From NCBI GenBank assembly GCA_023935145.1, contig CM043698.1, positions 64,064,001 to 64,128,000 of the forward strand: 64,000 nucleotides of DNA. Reading direction: 5' to 3'. Positions within the stretch are counted from its first letter, which is position 1, and the number at the start of each line of letters is the position of its first letter. Made by a program: the position numbers and the translations under genes. The notes under the pieces are model-generated. The model worked only from the letters and a program-made list of their open reading frames with translations, searched no databases and was not told where the DNA came from. Shown piece after piece: positions 26,714 through 37,480 of this stretch. Source of the DNA: Bretschneidera sinensis (taxonomy: Eukaryota > Streptophyta > Magnoliopsida > Brassicales > Akaniaceae).

Positions 26714-27921
26714 TCTAGACTGAGGTTTCAACCCAAGAGGGGAGGTGAATTGGGTTTTTAAAACTTTTGCGGAATTAATACAAGTTTATAAAAACATACA
26801 AGCAACAAACAATTAAAACAAGTAATGTGCTGTAAATGAAGAGTTTAAGAGAAGAGGATGCAAACTCAGATTATAGTGGTTCGGCAATATCGGATTCGTT
26901 TCGACCCTACGTCCACTCTCTTCAAGGAACCTCCTTGAAGTAATCCACTAAGAAAATTAGTCGTACAACTTCACCGGTGTTGTACAAACCTTACAATCCC
27001 TTCCTCTCGGAAGCTACCCCCTTCCTCTCGGAAGTAATCCCCTTCCTCTCGGAAGTAATCTCTTTCCTTTCAGAAGTAATCCCTTTACAAAAGATGCTGC
27101 AAAGTAAATGGTAGAGAGACAGCAAATGAAAGCTTATACAACTGAATAATGTCTCTCTTTCAAAGTAAAGCTTGAAGAGTGGCTTAATAAGAATATTTCA
27201 AAGCTTTTTGTGTTTCAAAGAGTACAATAACTTGATTGTGTGAGTTCAACTCTTTTTGAATATGTGCAGCTCTCTATTGAATGCTCAATGAGTGGGTTTA
27301 TATAGCCATCAAATAATATGGCCATTGAGACTTTAATTTGAAAAATATTTGCTTTAAAACGTTCAGATTTGGTATCCAACGGTCATATTTTTGAAGTACT
27401 AGTCGACTGGGTCGTGGTACCAGTCGACTGGGTTCTCTTGAAAAATCTCGTTTTCAAAGCTTCTGGGGTACCAGTCGACTGGGTTCTTCTTACCAATCGA
27501 CTGGGGAATGTCTGTCCAATTTACCAGTCGACTGGGAACTCACTGTCCATTTTACCAGTCGACTGGGGACTTACTGTCCCATATACCAGTCGACTGGTAT
27601 ATATACCCAGTCGACTGGGTTGTCTTCTAACCCAGTTTTTCTGTTTTAACTTAAACATTTGTTTAAAAAGTTCGTTTTAGAAAACCTTTTGTGTTCGAGC
27701 CATTGAACAAGCTTTTACAATGTACAAGTGAGACTTACACTAGTTTTACTACCTTAGACCTATACTAGTTCTTCAGTCTTCACGTGAAAGTTTGATTCGG
27801 TTTGAGTTCTTGCACATCGATCCTTGGTTGAATGCTTTTGTTGCTTACTACACTTAGTTTGCACTGTTAGTATAATAACAGTTGTGTTTTATCATCATTA
27901 AAATACAGGTGAGAGTCAACA
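26714..27921 (-). repeat. 3' LTR of copia
   Basis: Pairs with 32,425-33,633. The outer terminus reads TC instead of TG because of one substitution. It holds four copies of a 'cccttcctctcggaag' unit (26,997-27,085) where the 5' LTR has two, and a TATATAAA at 27,297-27,304 (minus). Confidence 0.95.
27407..27620 (-). repeat. Palindrome array in 3' LTR (CCAGTCGACTGG)
   Basis: Six exact and two variant copies of the 12-bp palindrome CCAGTCGACTGG, spaced about 15-40 bp apart. The array lies on the U3 side of the LTR TATA box. Confidence 0.95.
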
Positions 27922-27935
27922 ATCTCCCACTTTTT
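27922..27935 (-). promoter_or_regulatory. Copia polypurine tract
   Basis: The minus strand reads AAAAAGTGGGAGAT immediately before the 3' LTR, the standard position and composition for plus-strand priming. Confidence 0.85.
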
Positions 27936-28434
27936 GATGATGACAAAACTAATAATGTGAAAACAGTTTAAAAAACTAAGTGTTCGGTTTTTCAGAAAAA
28001 AAACAGACAGAGTTTCCTCTGTTTTTTGAGTAAAACCACCATGTAAACAAGCAAACACAGTTTATATTTTCATTTTAACCATTCAATATCAACTCAACCA
28101 ATCAAATAAATCATTTTCAATATTCTTTGGAGCAGTACTCCCCCTAAATCTATGCATTGGTTTCTGTTTACATAGTTTTTCTCGTTTTCTCATTTTTCTC
28201 CATCGTTTTGACAACAGTAACCAAAGGGGCCAAAAACTAAAAAATAATCTATCTAGCTATCATAGTCATCTAGATTATGCTTAAACAAACTTGCACGCGA
28301 AAATTTGGCTTCATTTGGAGTTCGAAAGCCTTCCTGGGAAGAACCGAAAGTTTTCATACAAGCATAACTAGTTTCAGAGTATATTCTTGAATAAAAGCAG
28401 TTAGAAACTATGCAGATGATAAATTATGAAGCAA

Positions 28435-31400
28435 TCAGACATTCAGTTTATCACAATCCAGCAATCCCATTAACATTCTTATCTTACAGAAACTAGCTTC
28501 ACCTAGAGGTTTTGTAAGAATGTTAGTTATTTGATCTTCTGAAGGTATGAATTCTAGTCTTAAGTCACCTTTTTTAGCATGGTCTCTTAAGAAATGATGT
28601 CTTATTTCTATGTGTTTTGTTCTAGAGTGCTGAATAGGGTTCTTGGTTAGGTTAACAGCATTAGTATTATCGCAATGAATTTGGATATCTTTAAGGTTCA
28701 TACCATAGACTTCTAGTTGTTGTTTCATCCATAACACTTGGACTCAACAACTTCCAGCTGCTACATATTCTGCTTCAGCGGTTGATAATACAACAGAGTT
28801 TTGTTTCTTGGAAAACCAAGAAGTTAACATTGCACCTAAGAATTGGCATGTTTCACTTGTGCTTTTTCTATCTAACCTACATCCAGCAAAATCAGCATCT
28901 GAATATCCTACAAGCTCAAAAGATGATTCTCTAGAGTACCATAATCTTATGGTTTGGGTTCTTTGTAGATATCTAAGGATTCTTTTTACTGTAACTACAT
29001 GTGATTCCTTAGGATTAGACTAAAATCTAGCACACATGCATACACTGAACATTATATCAGGTCTACTTGCAGTTAAATAAAGTAAAGCACCTATCATGCT
29101 TCTATAATATTTAGTATCTATAGATTTACCTCTTTCATCAAAATCAAGCTTTGTAGTTGTGCTCATAGGAGTTCCAAGTGGCTTTGAGCTTTCCATCCCG
29201 AACCTCTTTAGTATGTCCTTAGTATACTTTGATTGATTGATAAAGATGTCTCCGTTTAGTTGTTTGATTTGAAGTCCAAGAAAGTAGGTAAGTTCTCCCA
29301 TCATGCTCATTTCAAATTCACCTTGCATGCACTTTGCAAACTCTTAACACATAGATTCATTAGTAGCACCAAATATAATATCATCAACATATATTTGGAC
29401 TATAAGAGTGTCATTTTTGTGAGTTTTTGTGAAGAGAGTTGTGTCTATTCTACCTCTTACAAAACATTGTCAATCAAAAATTTACTGAGCCTTTCATACC
29501 ATGCCCTTGGAGCTTGCTTCAACCCATATAGAGCTTTAGAAAACTTGTAGACATGATTTGGAAGACTAGGATTTTCAAATCCAAGAGGTTGCTCAACATA
29601 AACCTCTTCTTTTATAAAGCCATTTAAAAATGCACTTTTTACGTCCATTTGAAATAGCTTGAATTTATTAAAGCATGCAAAGGCTAATAACATTTGAATA
29701 ACTTCTAATCTAACTACGGGAGCATAGGTCTCATCAAAGTCTATTCCTTCTTCTTAATTATATCTCTTAGCAACTAGTCTAGCCTTGTTTCTAATTACTA
29801 TTCAATTTTCATCCATTTTATTTCTATATACCCATTCAGTTCCAATTATTGAATGATTCTTAGGTCTTGGAACTAGTTTCCATACATTGTTTCTCTCAAA
29901 TTGATTTATCTCTTCCTGCATTGCAATTATCCAATCATTATCCTTCTCAGCTTCTATAAAAGTCTTAGGTTCTACTTGAGACAAATAAGCTACAAAATTG
30001 TAAATATTTCTAATAGAAGAGTGAGTTCTTACCCCTTGTGAAGGATCACCAATCACATGATCAATCGGGTGATAATTTACATACCTCCAATCTTTGGGAA
30101 AACTCTCCTTTAGTTGCCTTGTAGATGGTTGGTCCAAATTGAGAGTTTCCATCTCTTCATTTTCTTGAGGTGGATTCTTCTTTGGGTCAACAATGGGAGT
30201 AGGAGTTTCCGTTCTTGGAATAAAATCTGCATCATCTTTAAAGGAAACTTCTCTACTACTAATTGGGTTAGACTCATCAAAAGTTACATGTACAGATTCT
30301 TCTACCACTAGAGTTCTCTTATTGAAAACTCTATAAGCCTTACTAGATGTTGAATATCCTAAAAATATTCCTTTATTGGTCTTAGAATCAAATTTACCTA
30401 AGTTAGTTTTATTGTTACTTAAGATGAAGCATTTACAACCAAATGCACGAAAATAGGAGATATTAGACTTTCTTCTTTTCCATAGTTCATATGGAGTTTT
30501 ATCAAGCAGAGGCCTAATTAAAATTCTATTTAAGATATAGTAAGAAGTGTTCACGGTTTCAGCCCAAAAGTATTTTGGTAAATTATTTTCACAAAGCATA
30601 GTTCTTGAAAATTCTTCTAGAACTCTGTTTTTCCTTTCAACAACTTTATTTTGTTGAGGAGTTCTAGGAGCTGAAAAGTTGCGATTAATTCCATTTTCAT
30701 TACAAAATCTTGAGAAACTTTGATTTTCAAATTATTTGCCATGATCACTTATTATGCTTGAAATACAAATTCATTTTTCATTTTGTACCTTTTTGCAAAA
30801 CTTTTCAAATCCTTTGAAAGCTTCATCTTTGTAAGCAATAAAAATAACAAAGGTATATCTTGAATAATCATCAATAATAACAAGAGCATATTGATGGCCA
30901 CCTAGACTAATGGTACTAATTGGACCAAATAAGTCCATATGCAAAAGTTCCAAAGGTCTAGTAGTTGAGACTACATTTTTTGCTTAAAATGAAATCCTAA
31001 TTTGTTTTCCCATTTGACAAGCATCGCATACTTTATTTTTTTCAAAATTGATTTTAGGAAGTCCAATGACTAAATCTTTTCTTGAAATGATTTTTAGCAA
31101 GTTCATGTTCACATGACCAAGTCTTCTATGCCATAGCCATGGATTTTCACTAAAAGCAGGAAAACATTTTTCATTTTCAGAATGCAAGGATTTCAAATCA
31201 ACTATGTAGACATTTTCATGTCTATGGCCAATAAATTTGATCTTGTTACTCTTGATGTCTATAACTAGATAATGAGAGGTCTCAAATGTGACTTTGTAGT
31301 TTTTGTCACATAGTTGACTAATGCTAAGTAAATTTGGCTTAAGGCCTTGTACTAGCAATACATTATCTAAGGTTGAGAAATCATTACCGACTTTTCCATG

Positions 31401-31521
31401 CCCGATGATCTTTATTTTTGTATTATCTCCAATGGTGACATATCCACCATCTCTTAGAGTTAGCTCATTGAATACATTTTTATCACTGGTCATGTGCTTT
31501 GCATCCACTATCAAGGTACCA
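28435..31521 (-). pseudogene. Copia pol: protease, integrase, RT, RNase H (broken)
   Basis: In element order: a WYLDSGC protease motif at 31,501-31,521, out of frame with what follows; the integrase zinc-binding H-H-C-C region (WHRRLGHV, then CDACQMGK) ending at an in-frame stop near 30,983; the integrase core with HMDLFGP and IDDYSRY; a proline- and acidic-rich linker; the RT region with MDVKSAFLNG, ALYGLKQAPRAWY and YVDD (29,380-29,391); and an RNase H end with HCDNTNAV and TKHIEIRHHFLRDH. Several stops and frame changes separate these blocks, so no full polyprotein can be made. The segment order proves Ty1/copia. Confidence 0.93.
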
Positions 31522-31593
31522 ACAGTTACCTTTCTCCTTGATGTGGAGACATATCTACATCACACAAGGATATACGATAGCATTTTTAGGTAC

Positions 31594-32369
31594 CTAAAAT
31601 TTCTTGGGTCCTTTGGGGTTAGTCCTAAAAAACACGGTTCCTTTTGGAACCCATACTTTCTTAACAGTATACGGTGATCTATGGACATATTGATGATGCA
31701 CAATCCTATGATGGTAGCTCTTGAAATTTCTAGGATATTTTATATGTGTATGCTTATAATCTTTAGGATAATAGTTCCTAGGATACATGTTTCTATGGTG
31801 AGGAACATGAAAATGCATGTCATTTCCAGAAAATGTATGATGATGCATTCTAGGATACATGCTAGCATTATTATGAGTATGCATATTATTTCTAGAATAA
31901 CCATGATGGTAATTCCTAGGATGGGCATGAACATAGTGCATATTTTGATTATATATATTGTTCCTAGAATGTACATGATGGTTATTTCTAGGATGTGTAT
32001 AAGCATTTCTAGAGTGTGTATATATATAAGCATGTGTATTTCTGGGATGCTCATTTTTGTATGAACATTTAAATTTCTAGATTTCCTAGCATTCATTGAA
32101 TGGGTGCTTTTAATCTTGCTATTGAGAGACATCATTCTACAATCCTCGTCAGTGTACTCAGTTTTGAGTTTAGGCATTGTATGATTGATCTCTCCAATAG
32201 TTATTTCTTTTGAAAGAATTCTAGGTTCTTCTTCAATGACTCTCCACAGATTGTAATCTTGTCCTTCGACAAAGATTTTCATTCTGTTTTTCCAGTAGTT
32301 ATAGTTGGAGCCATTGAACAAAGGTGGTCTAGTATAAGAGTGTCCCTCAGAGTAGCTATTTGGTGTCAT
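31594..32369 (-). pseudogene. Copia gag remnant plus His/Asn/Arg-rich repeat
   Basis: The start at 32,369 gives the usual copia gag opening with PPLFNGSNYNYWKNRM and WRVIEEEP, then the homology stops. The gag core and the CCHC zinc knuckle are absent. Instead, about 31,600-32,080 is a degenerate tandem repeat with 'atttctaggatg' on the plus strand. In one minus frame it codes for recurring PRN/SRN-x-H units, with many histidines and tyrosines, and ends in VWVPKG, the phrase normally found just before protease. One or more internal deletions joined the gag start to this spacer. Confidence 0.75.
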
Positions 32370-32410
32370 CGGATCAACTCAAGGATTTTAAGCCTAAATT
32401 TGAGAACGAG

Positions 32411-32422
32411 GCTCTGATACCA
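32411..32422 (-). promoter_or_regulatory. Copia primer-binding site
   Basis: The minus strand reads TGGTATCAGAGC two bases inside the 5' LTR. This is complementary to the 3' end of plant initiator methionine tRNA and typical of plant copia elements. Confidence 0.93.
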
Positions 32423-32965
32423 ATTGTAGACTGAGGTTTCAACCCAAGAGGGGGGTGAATTGGGTTTTTAAAACTTTTGCGGAATTAATACAAGTTTATA
32501 AAAACGTACAAGCAGCAAACAATTAAAATAAGTAATGTGCTGTAAATAAAGAGTTTAAGAGAAGATGATGCAAACTCAGATTATAGTGGTTCAACAATAT
32601 CGGATTCGTTCCGACCCTACGTCCACTCTCTTCAAGGAACCTCCTTGAAGTAATCCACTAAGAAACTTAGTCGTACAACTTCACCGGTGTTGTACAAACC
32701 TTACAATCCCTTCCTCTTGGAAGCTATCCCCTTCCTCTCGGAAGTAATCCCTTTACAAATGATGCTGTAAAGTAAATGGTAAAGAGACAACAAATGAAAG
32801 CTTATACAACTGAATAATGTCTCTCTTTCAAAGTAAAGCTTGAAGAATGGTTCAATAAGAATATTTCAAAGCTTTTTGTGTTTCAAAGAGTATAATAACT
32901 TGATTGTGTGAGTTCAACTCTTTTTGAATATGTGCAGTTCTCTATTGAATGCTCAATAGAGTGGG

Positions 32966-32973
32966 TTTATATA
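32966..32973 (-). promoter_or_regulatory. TATA box of the copia 5' LTR
   Basis: The minus strand reads TATATAAA. It places U3 between 33,633 and about 32,940, with the palindrome array about 95-370 bp upstream of the TATA box. Confidence 0.7.
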
Positions 32974-33064
32974 GCCATCAAATAATATGGCCGTTAGGAC
33001 TTTAATTTGAAAAAGATTTGCTTTAAAACGTTCAGATTTGGTGTCCAAATGTCATATTTTTGAA

Positions 33065-33335
33065 CTACTAATTGACTGGGTCGTGGTACCAGTCGACTGG
33101 TTCTCTTGAAAAATCTTGTTTTCAAAGCTTCTGGGGTACCAGTCGATTGGGTTCTTCTTACCAGTCGACTGGGGAATGTCTATCCAATTTATCAGTCGAC
33201 TGGTATGTTCCATCCAGTCGACTGGGAACTCACTGTCCATTTTACCAGTCGACTGGTATGTCTTACCCAGTCAACTGGGGACTTACTGCCTCTATACCAG
33301 TCGACTGGTATATGTACCCAGTCGACTGGGTTGTC
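33065..33335 (-). repeat. Palindrome array in 5' LTR U3 (CCAGTCGACTGG)
   Basis: Six exact and about four variant copies of the 12-bp palindrome. Variants change one or two bases (for example CAGTCAACTG). Array length and order differ from the 3' LTR. Confidence 0.95.
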
Positions 33336-33638
33336 TTCCAACCCAGTTTTTCTGTTTTAACTTAAAATGTTTGTTTAAAAAGTTCGTTTTAGAAAACCTT
33401 TTGTGTTCGAGCCATTGAACAAGCTTTTACAATGTACAAGTGAGACTTACACTGGTTTTACTACCTTAGACCTATACTAGTTGTTCAGTCTTCACTTGAA
33501 AGTTTGATTTGGTTTGAGGTCTTACACCTCGATCCTTGGTTGAATGCTTTTGTTGCTTACTACACTTAGTTTGCACTGTTAGTATAATAACAGTTGTGTT
33601 TTGTCATCATTAAAATACAGGTGAGGGTCAACACCAAC

Positions 33639-34110
33639 AAATGCTGAGTTACTAAAATATATTATTAACAACTGACCAAAAATCCAAATTTCCTTCGTAA
33701 TTGAACAGTCTTCTAAAGTAAGTTAAATTCATGTTAACTAAAGCAGTTTCTAACGCAACATTCAGACGAAGATTGTGTTTTTCAATATAACGATGAATCT
33801 ATATTCTAACATCAAGGGCTCCAGGTTGTGAGTATGCAGATAAGCAATTGATTATGGTCACTTCATCATACTTTATATTACTCGCTTGTATTTAATGAAA
33901 CAATGCCAACGCATCCTTATCAAATTTGGCTTCAACGTAGCCTCCACTTATGGCATGTCATGGCACAATATCCTTCTCTTGCATGTCATCAAAAAAAACT
34001 TTTTAGCAGTATCCAAAAAACCAAATCTAGCATAGCCTATAACCATTGTAGTCCATGAGACAGTTTTTCTCTTTTCCATGTTATCAAATATTCTTTATGT
34101 TGTCAGACAC
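33639..34110 (-). pseudogene. PPR gene fragment (inside hAT)
   Basis: The minus strand reads through recognisable pentatricopeptide repeat motifs, including VSWTTMVIGYARFGFLDTA, GGYVEAKFDKDALALFH, QASNIKYDEVTIINCLSAYS and ALDVR followed by IHRYIEKHNL. This is the PLS-type pattern of plant organellar RNA-editing factors. A T-run frameshift and several stops break it. It sits between the copia target duplication and the right hAT end, so it travelled with, or was captured by, the hAT element. The donor gene is not in this window. Confidence 0.85.
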
Positions 34111-34387
34111 ACATATTTTACTTGTAATATGAATGAATTTAGTTTTGAATTTAATAAAATATTTTTTTGTTATGTAATATGTATGGTTTAATTATTTAGT
34201 AAAAAAATACATCAATCCGGTGATCCAAACCGATCCAAACCGATTAGAATGGGTTGGGTTAGGTTGAGGTTGGATGGGTTCATGGGTTGGGTTGGGTTAA
34301 GATTTTTCCAACCCGGTATGAATGAATTGGGTTAAAATTTTAGGATAACCCGACCCAAACAGACCCATGCTCACCCCTATCCTGTAT

Positions 34388-36803
34388 AATGGGAAGGAAG
34401 TTGGTAATTTTTGAAAAGGCTATTGATTCAGTCAGCACGTGCTCATTCAGGAGTAAAATATTTGATTAGATCGAGTTTAAACATTTTGTTTTACATTATC
34501 TCAAAACTTTATTGATAATATTAAGAAACTTAGTAATAAAATCAATATAAATAAAGATTAAAAAATAATGTTATCAATAAAAAAAATTTAAACTTATTTA
34601 AATTTGATCTAATTAAAAAAAATCTTTCATCCAAAAAAAAAATACTACTAAAATTTCGGGCTGAAATGAATCTTTGAAGTTAGAGCCAATATAACAAAGA
34701 AATCCTGCATCAAGTCGTAAGAGAATAGGACTTTCCACTCATAATTTACAAGCAGGACATGTGAAATTTTGTCACATGCTAGATTGTTTTTCATTTTTCT
34801 GTTTTCTTATCGTTGGCTCCTTCTGTGTACCACCTCCATTCGTTCACCAAGTGGGCCCTATATGCCTGATTTCTTATGGGCCCATTTCCTAACACTGTCT
34901 TCGGTCAACATCAGTAATACATCGGTAGGGATAAATATTTTTTTTATCATCATTTGCACCCACTGCCCTCCTTTTGTTTTGTGAAAACGTGTACGATCAA
35001 GAAAATTTTACTCTGACCAAAAATAATCACCTGGGTCACACCTATCTAAACATCATTATCAATGAACTCCATCAGTATCATATGCTTGGAGTTTTCTAAG
35101 ATTGTTAAGCTTCTATGATTTGATTAAAATCAATTTGCCTATCGGTCCTTTTCATTATGTATTTCTAGCAATGTAATCCTTCAATGTGTTGACCCATCCT
35201 GTTGTCTGTGTTGGGTTTTTATGTATATTACTCCAATGTGCAAATTATTAAGCTATGGCCGAAAAATAGAACGATTGGAAAATGGGTTCGGAGATTAAAC
35301 AAGTTGGGGGTGTAATCCCCGTTTTCAATCTTAAATTTGATGATTTTAATTATTTATATTGAGTCGTGTTATTCGGATATTTTATCAAAACATTTATTTT
35401 ATGCATTTTGAAAATTTAAATAGTAATTACGATTACGTTATGTTTGGTTGTCTAAAATTAAAGTTTAAAATTAAAATTAAAATACAATCATATTTTTTTA
35501 ATATAAAAATAATTAAAAGATGTTATGATTTCACTTCAATTTTAATTTCAAACGTTAAAATTTTAAACAATTACTATTTAAATGTTCATAAAATTTAATG
35601 AAAGTGTCTCATTATTTTTATTCATTTATATATTGTAGTATACAGGAAAAAACCCGAAGAGTTAGTTTAGTCAATAACTTAAATAGTTAGTGGTATTGTA
35701 CTTGGTAATTACACAGACTAATTTCAAATTGTTAATGTATTTTTTTACCAAACTATTGATGAGTTATTTAGTAAATTAGTAATTTTTTTATTAGATCAGA
35801 TTTAAAATTAATATTTAAAATTTATTTGAAATTTTATTATTAATTTTAAAAACTTTACTAATATTATTATTTTTTCATACATTTATATTTTTTTACTAAT
35901 AAAATATTTTAAAATTATTAATAAAATTTTAAACATGTTTAAAATATTAATTTTAAATACTATATACCTAAATATTTTTTTTTAAACCCTGTTGAACGGT
36001 TAGCTGGACCCAGCAAGATTTTTTCGGGGGAACCGTCAAACAAAGATATTTGGTAATTTGGTAAGTTGTGATGGAGCACGTGGGCACCAAGTGAATGCAT
36101 ATCATGGGCCTAATGAGCTCTTGTAACAAGAACCGTCAATTTAGTTAGGTGACGCATATATCCAAAATATTGAGGTAAGTACAATAGTACAAAACAGACA
36201 CGATTGACGAATCTGCTTGTCTGGGCTTGCCTTACTGGACCCCATTAGACATAATCTTAGGTGGGATCTAGGGGTCGATTCCAACAAAGCGGAGTTCAAG
36301 TTGCGAGATATTAACGAGAAAAAACTTTATTCGAGTACAAAAAATATATATTTTAATTCGTAAAATAAAATTTATTTTGACTCATGAGTAATTTAAATAT
36401 AATTTTTTAAAATGAAATATATATATAAAACTCCGTGGTAGCAATTTTTCCCTCACTCATTAAATTACTTGGAGGTAGTTTTGGTTTTACTTAACTTTTG
36501 GAATAGTATTACTCGTGTCAAGATTAACCACTTGTATTCTGATAATTAAGGGAAATCATAATCATGGCTTTGAAAATTAGTCAAGTCATTTATCAGTTTA
36601 TCAGCAACTTGTTAACTGGTGGGAAATATCTAATCTCAACTTTCAAATGCAAGATTAGAACGCCTGGAAATGCTTAGCAATAGTAGAAAAGTTTCCTAAA
36701 TTTTTTTTTTTTTAATTTGTAAAATATGGGTTGTAATTAGAAAGGGACAAGTGTATGGCCTGTAAAGGCTTCTCTACATGCAAGAGGAACCTAGAAACTT
36801 GGA
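34388..36803. other. Intergenic, no gene seen
   Basis: AT-rich sequence between the hAT insertion and the AGPase promoter. A low-complexity 'aaaattaaaatta' patch lies near 35,465. No coding motif or transposon end was recognised. Confidence 0.55.
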
Positions 36804-36814
36804 CTATAAATATA
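36804..36814 (+). promoter_or_regulatory. TATA box of the AGPase large-subunit gene
   Basis: CTATAAATATA lies about 0.68 kb before the ATG. A 5' UTR exon is inferred downstream, ending at a donor AG|GTGTGT near 37,073. Confidence 0.6.
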
Positions 36815-37073
36815 CTGTGGACTCAGTAACATAAAGAGTTGGGAGTTTTATGCCCATTAATTTTCGTTATACACATAAACCTGCACCAAGATTGCAGGAT
36901 TTCTCGTGAGGGCTCACAAGCCAATAAAGCTAGTAAACAACAACCTTCACCATCATTCACGCATTTCACTCCCCTTTTGATCTTGACTTCCATTTTCAGC
37001 CATCTAAAAGCTCGCTTCATCACTTTCCTAAACTCGCACAATTTTGTGGTTAACAACTTCAGGGCACCATTAG

Positions 37074-37467
37074 GTGTGTTATTCTTCTTTGATCTTTTCA
37101 ATCTAATTGTAGACAATTATATTCATCTGGTTACTTCAGAATCTTGTTTCTTTGGGAGTTTTATGATCTGGGTACTCGGGTTCTGTTTGGTTCTTGCAGA
37201 ATTCAGAGATTTTGTTTCTTTTTTTATTGACTGACTTTTTGGGTTACTTAGATTCAGTTTCTGCATTATTCTATTCTGTAACTTTGAATATATGACACCA
37301 ACTGTCATTTCTTTTCTTTGTGATATCTTTGTGTGGTCTACACTTTACTTGATTACTTAGGTTAGACCTTACTTTAGCAGGATTTCGGTTAAGTACTTTT
37401 GTGAGTGTTCTCATTTCTGATCATCGTCATCTGGGCGGTCACTGTTTTCTGGGTTTAGTCCTTGCAG
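37074..37467 (+). other. Probable 5' UTR intron of the AGPase gene
   Basis: Begins GTGTGTT after 'caccattag' and ends CTTGCAG 13 bp before the ATG, with a T-rich body. Leader introns are common in such genes. Inferred from splice signals only. Confidence 0.5.
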
Positions 37468-37480
37468 TGAGGCAACCATT

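Larger units (their letters stand above)
26714..33633 (-). mobile_element. Defective Ty1/copia retrotransposon, 6.9 kb
   Basis: Two LTRs of 1,208 and 1,209 bp enclose a 4.5-kb interior. The 5-bp target duplication CCAAC (26,709-26,713 and 33,634-33,638) is perfect. The minus-strand order gag, protease, integrase, reverse transcriptase, RNase H is that of Ty1/copia. The primer-binding site matches initiator tRNA-Met and the polypurine tract is intact. Coding regions are broken by stops, frameshifts and loss of most of gag, so the element is not autonomous. The LTRs differ by many substitutions and by repeat copy number, so it is not a very recent arrival. The clade within copia was not determined. 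Confidence 0.95.
32425..33633 (-). repeat. 5' LTR of copia
   Basis: Terminates in TG...CA and pairs with 26,714-27,921. It contains two 'cccttcctct' units, the TATA box and a longer palindrome array than the other LTR. Confidence 0.95.
25974..34379. mobile_element. hAT-type element with PPR fragment, split by copia
   Basis: Ends TAGGGGTGAGCAT and ATGCTCACCCCTA form a perfect 13-bp inverted repeat. They are flanked by the 8-bp direct repeat TCCTGTAT (25,966-25,973 and 34,380-34,387). The end sequence and 8-bp duplication fit the hAT superfamily. Both ends carry subterminal runs of 'gggttgggtt' (25,990-26,100 and 34,240-34,350). With the nested copia and its 5-bp target duplication removed, the element would be about 1.5 kb. 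It encodes no transposase and instead carries fragments of a PPR gene on the minus strand. It is therefore a non-autonomous element carrying host sequence, analogous to Pack-type elements. Confidence 0.85.

Noticed and set aside
27369..27680. Plus-strand frames rich in PVDW/QSTG/TSRLG words, here and at 33,072-33,418
   Set aside because: All frames of the palindrome array stay open because the repeat lacks stops. They are antisense to the retrotransposon and are not proteins.
31681..32064. 127-residue Met/Ile-rich plus-strand frame
   Set aside because: Antisense shadow of the His/Asn/Arg-coding repeat in the copia gag spacer.
33065..33335. Regularly spaced palindromic repeats that could suggest a CRISPR array
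   Set aside because: Plant nuclear DNA; repeats are 12 bp, irregularly spaced, lie inside an LTR and occur again in the partner LTR.
36839..37234. 131-residue frame before the AGPase start
   Set aside because: Overlaps the inferred 5' UTR exon and leader intron, and carries no motif.
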